Assembly: GCA_013519935.1 (NCBI GenBank)
Contig: JACDUA010000010.1
Span: forward strand, 1 to 64,000
Length of the DNA: 64,000 nucleotides
Reading direction: 5' to 3'
DNA from: Ectothiorhodospiraceae bacterium WFHF3C12
Lineage (GTDB): Bacteria; Pseudomonadota; Gammaproteobacteria; Nitrococcales; Nitrococcaceae
Shown here: positions 61,710-64,000 of the stretch, piece by piece
How the letters are laid out: each line of letters opens with the position of its first letter
Numbering within the stretch: the first letter of the stretch is position 1
Made by a program: the position numbers and the translations under genes
Notes under the pieces: generated by a model
Database searches by the model: none
Told to the model about the DNA's origin: nothing
What the model saw: the letters and a program-made list of their open reading frames with translations, nothing else

Positions 61710-62582
61710 CTAACCGAGGTTGGTGTCCCCCCAGCGCAGCTTGGCCCGCAGGATCTCGAAATAGCGGTACTGCGGTGGGTGTACGAGCATGACCTTGTGA
61801 GGGCGCTTGCGGATGACGATACGACCGCCGTTGACCATGCCCAGGTCTTCCTGACCGTCACAGCTTAACCGAATATGCTCGAAGGCGTCCGGCGATACGG
61901 TGATCTCGACGGTGCTGTCAGCCGACAGCACCAGTGGGCGAATGCTCAGCGTGTGCGGGCAGATCGGTACCAGGGCGATGGCGTTGACGTCCGGGTGCAT
62001 GATCGGGCCGCCGCCGGCCATGGCGTAGGCGGTGGAGCCGGTGGGGGTCGAGATGATCAGCCCGTCGGAGCGGTGGCTGTTGAGCAGCTCGCCGTCCACG
62101 TAGATGTCGAACTCGATCATCCGCGCCGTATTCCATTTGTGCAGCACGACGTCATTCAGCGCGGTACCGCGGCTGACGATCTCCCCCTCCGCCTGGATCT
62201 CGGCGTCGAGCAGCATGCGGCTGTCCTCGATCAGCTCGCCGGCCAGAACCGCATCGATCTCGCTGAGATTGCCCGGCGAGACGTCGACCAGAAACCCCAG
62301 CCGGCCGCGGTTGACGCCCAGTATGGGTACGTCATGTTCCGCGAGCGAGCGCGCCGCGTGGAGCAGGGTGCCGTCCCCGCCCACGACGATGATCAGGTCC
62401 ATCTGCTCGGCGAGCTCTCCACGCGGCAGACGGGGCAGGTCCGCGGCGATCTCCACGACGTCGCTGCCCAGGGTGACGGTACGGCCGGAGCGAGCGAGGT
62501 GGTCGGCAATGCGGGTTATGGTTTCGGCGACTTCGGGGTCGTCGGGCTTGCCCAGAATGCCGATGCGGTGAAAGCGCTGCAT
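61710..62582 (-). CDS. nadK: NAD kinase
   Basis: A 290-residue protein with the signature VVGGDGTLLHAARSL, the catalytic loop LNDVVLHKWNTARMI, and GLIISTPTGSTAYAMAGGGP. It phosphorylates NAD to NADP. The ATG at 62582 (MQRFHRIGILGKPDD) is the family start. The divergent spacer to hrcA (62583-62980) holds a terminator-like hairpin and the CIRCE element, but no gene. Confidence 0.96.
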   Translation of the reverse strand: MQRFHRIGILGKPDDPEVAETITRIADHLARSGRTVTLGSDVVEIAADLPRLPRGELAEQMDLIIVVGGDGTLLHAARSLAEHDVPILGVNRGRLGFLVDVSPGNLSEIDAVLAGELIEDSRMLLDAEIQAEGEIVSRGTALNDVVLHKWNTARMIEFDIYVDGELLNSHRSDGLIISTPTGSTAYAMAGGGPIMHPDVNAIALVPICPHTLSIRPLVLSADSTVEITVSPDAFEHIRLSCDGQEDLGMVNGGRIVIRKRPHKVMLVHPPQYRYFEILRAKLRWGDTNLG

Positions 62583-62889
62583 GGGGGTACCGATTGGTCG
62601 TTGTGCGGCAAAGGTATCATCTTGTTCATGGAGCGCCAATTCACCAGCCGGGTTCTGGAGGCGCGCGGCGGACGCCGCGCGCGGTTGGCGGGACCGGTCG
62701 TAATGGCGCGGCGCCTGCGGTAGTGTCCGCAGCCTCGCCGGGTGACACGCGCCGGTGGCGACCCCGATGGTTGCCCATGGCCACTTTAACGGGCGGCGGA
62801 TCGCCACGATATCCATCCCCGGCGGTACCTTCCGGAAGCGGCGGCGCCGGGAAGCAGAAGTCGGTTTATAAAAACATCACAACCCAATG

Positions 62890-62916
62890 AAAAAAAAGCG
62901 CAAATGGGTTTTGCGC
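62890..62916 (-). terminator. Strong intrinsic terminator facing nadK
   Basis: On the minus strand GCGCAAA, loop ACCCA and TTTGCGC are followed directly by eight T (complement of A8 at 62890-62897). No minus-strand gene lies before it within the window; it would stop transcription running antisense to hrcA toward nadK. On the plus strand it has no U-tract. Confidence 0.75.
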
Positions 62917-62936
62917 CCTGCCACGGCACTTCACTT

Positions 62937-62963
62937 TTAGCACTCTACGCGGTAGAGTGCCAA
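62937..62963 (+). promoter_or_regulatory. CIRCE operator (HrcA-binding site)
   Basis: TTAGCACTC-N9-GAGTGCCAA matches the CIRCE consensus TTAGCACTC-N9-GAGTGCTAA with one change. It lies 18 bp before the first hrcA ATG. HrcA binds CIRCE to repress heat-shock genes, so hrcA (and perhaps the grpE/dnaK genes that usually follow) is probably autoregulated. Confidence 0.93.
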
Positions 62964-62980
62964 TCATTCTGGCCAACCGT

Positions 62981-64000
62981 ATGGAATCCATGAGCGAGAG
63001 GTCCGTACCGCCGATTCTGAACGAACGCGCCCAGCACCTGCTGAAGGTGCTTGTTCAGCGTTTCATTCGCGACGGTCAGCCAGTGGGTTCCCGGGCCCTG
63101 AGCCGGGCGTCGGGCATGGATCTCAGCTCAGCGACGGTGCGCAACGTCATGGCCGACCTGGAGGAAGGCGGCTTCATAAGGGCGCCGCACACGTCTGCCG
63201 GGCGCATCCCCACGGACAAGGGCTACCGGTTCTTCGTGGACAGCCTGCTGACCGTCAATCCGCTGAATCCCAGCGAGATCGACCGGCTCAAGGTCCGGCT
63301 GGATGACGAGGCCGGCACGGAGGGCCTGGTGGAGACGGCCTCGACACTGCTCTCGGGCGTGACCCACCTCGCCGGCGTGGTTACCCTGCCGCGGCGCAAC
63401 CATTCCCGGCTGCGGCACGTGGAGTTTCTGCCGCTGTCCGACCGGCGGGTGCTGGCCATTCTGGTGGTCAACGAGAAGGAAGTGCAGAACCGCGTCATTC
63501 ACACAGACCGGGAGTACAGCCGGGACCAGCTCCAGGCCGTGGCCAACTACCTCAACGCCCAGTTTTCGGGGCGGGACGTCACCACCGTGCGGGAGACCCT
63601 GTTGGAGGAGATGGCCGCCCACCGGGACGACATGAACGAGCTGATGGACAGCGTCATTTCCGTGGCCAGTCAGGTATTCGGGGAGCAGGAGCAGTGCGAG
63701 GACTACGTGCTCGCCGGAGAGACCAACCTGATGACCTTCACGGAGCTCTCAGACGTGGAGAAGCTGCGGGAGCTGTTCCAGGCGTTCAACGAGAAGCGCG
63801 ACATTCTCCATCTGCTCGACCGGTGCCTGGCGGCGGACGGCATCCAGATATTCATTGGTCAGGAGTCCGGCTACCGCGCCTTTGACGGCGTCAGCCTCGT
63901 GACCTCCACCTACAGCGTGGAGAAGGACGTGGTCGGCGTACTCGGGGTCATCGGGCCGACGCGCATGGCCTACGACCGTGTCATTCCCATCGTCGATGTC
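62981..64000 (+). CDS. hrcA: Heat-inducible transcription repressor HrcA (partial, runs off the window)
   Basis: An open frame of 340 codons to the window's last base, without stop. The N-terminal winged helix contains NERAQHLLKVLVQRFIRDGQ, PVGSRALSRASGMDLSSATV and RNVMADLEEGGFIRAPHTSA-GRIPT, the HrcA signature; the GAF-like and dimerisation parts (FVVxPLSDRR-like EFLPLSDRRVLAILVVNE) follow. It represses groESL/dnaK-type operons through CIRCE, one of which sits in its own promoter. The start is ATG 62981 or ATG 62990. HrcA proteins are about 340-350 residues, so almost all is present. Confidence 0.95.
   Translation, partial: MESMSERSVPPILNERAQHLLKVLVQRFIRDGQPVGSRALSRASGMDLSSATVRNVMADLEEGGFIRAPHTSAGRIPTDKGYRFFVDSLLTVNPLNPSEIDRLKVRLDDEAGTEGLVETASTLLSGVTHLAGVVTLPRRNHSRLRHVEFLPLSDRRVLAILVVNEKEVQNRVIHTDREYSRDQLQAVANYLNAQFSGRDVTTVRETLLEEMAAHRDDMNELMDSVISVASQVFGEQEQCEDYVLAGETNLMTFTELSDVEKLRELFQAFNEKRDILHLLDRCLAADGIQIFIGQESGYRAFDGVSLVTSTYSVEKDVVGVLGVIGPTRMAYDRVIPIVDV

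Overview
This is a 64 kb stretch of a GC-rich Gammaproteobacterial chromosome. It carries dnaX-ybaB-recR, glcDEF, ppsA beside ppsR, a complete pelABCDEFG operon, ssrA with smpB, ratA-rnfH, bamE beside fur, recN-nadK and hrcA. This mix suggests a relative of the Ectothiorhodospiraceae/Chromatiales; that placement is inferred from gene content and was not tested by a search. The window opens inside dnaX and closes inside hrcA.

Layout. 1-4 kb: DNA metabolism and RNA housekeeping (dnaX, ybaB, recR, a HIT protein, rsgA, orn). 4.3-9 kb: a minus-strand operon glcD-glcE-glcF-sulfurtransferase for glycolate oxidation. 9-12.9 kb: a tandem REP-like array, then ppsA divergent from its regulator ppsR. 13-20.8 kb: a DUF1249 protein, an IscR with all its cluster ligands but no isc operon, a glycerophosphodiesterase, the moxR-DUF58-tgpA operon, an alcohol dehydrogenase and an acyltransferase. 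21-33.2 kb: the pel exopolysaccharide operon, with PelA catalytic residues and the PelD c-di-GMP site conserved. A membrane diguanylate cyclase with GGEEF and an RxxD site lies 2.2 kb downstream, beyond an ABC exporter. 36.5-45 kb: an M24-fold hydrolase with altered metal ligands, a 2-oxoacid:ferredoxin oxidoreductase (two subunits) with an adjacent FAD/iron-sulfur NAD(P)H oxidoreductase, a hemerythrin-like protein, a ZIP transporter and a methyltransferase.

45.17-55.57 kb: a roughly 10.4 kb integrated island. The last 15 nt of tmRNA (ssrA, minus strand) are repeated exactly at 45174 and 55558, and a P4-type tyrosine integrase lies just inside the left copy. The island carries an AlpA-like fragment, a phage-type replication protein whose gene contains iteron-like repeats (a possible origin, as in lambda gene O), zinc-ribbon and coiled-coil proteins, and an HK97-fold major capsid protein with no recognisable protease, portal or terminase. 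Its cargo is a RelE/ParE-XRE toxin-antitoxin pair with a coupled third gene, and several small genes of unknown function. It reads as an unusual phage satellite or a reduced prophage and is the best candidate here for something undescribed. The original ssrA terminator appears to be left outside the left junction, 10.4 kb from ssrA.

56-64 kb: core genome resumes with smpB, an NSS-family symporter, ratA, rnfH, bamE/fur, recN, nadK and hrcA, the last behind a CIRCE operator. Three families of intergenic repeats are scattered outside the island.
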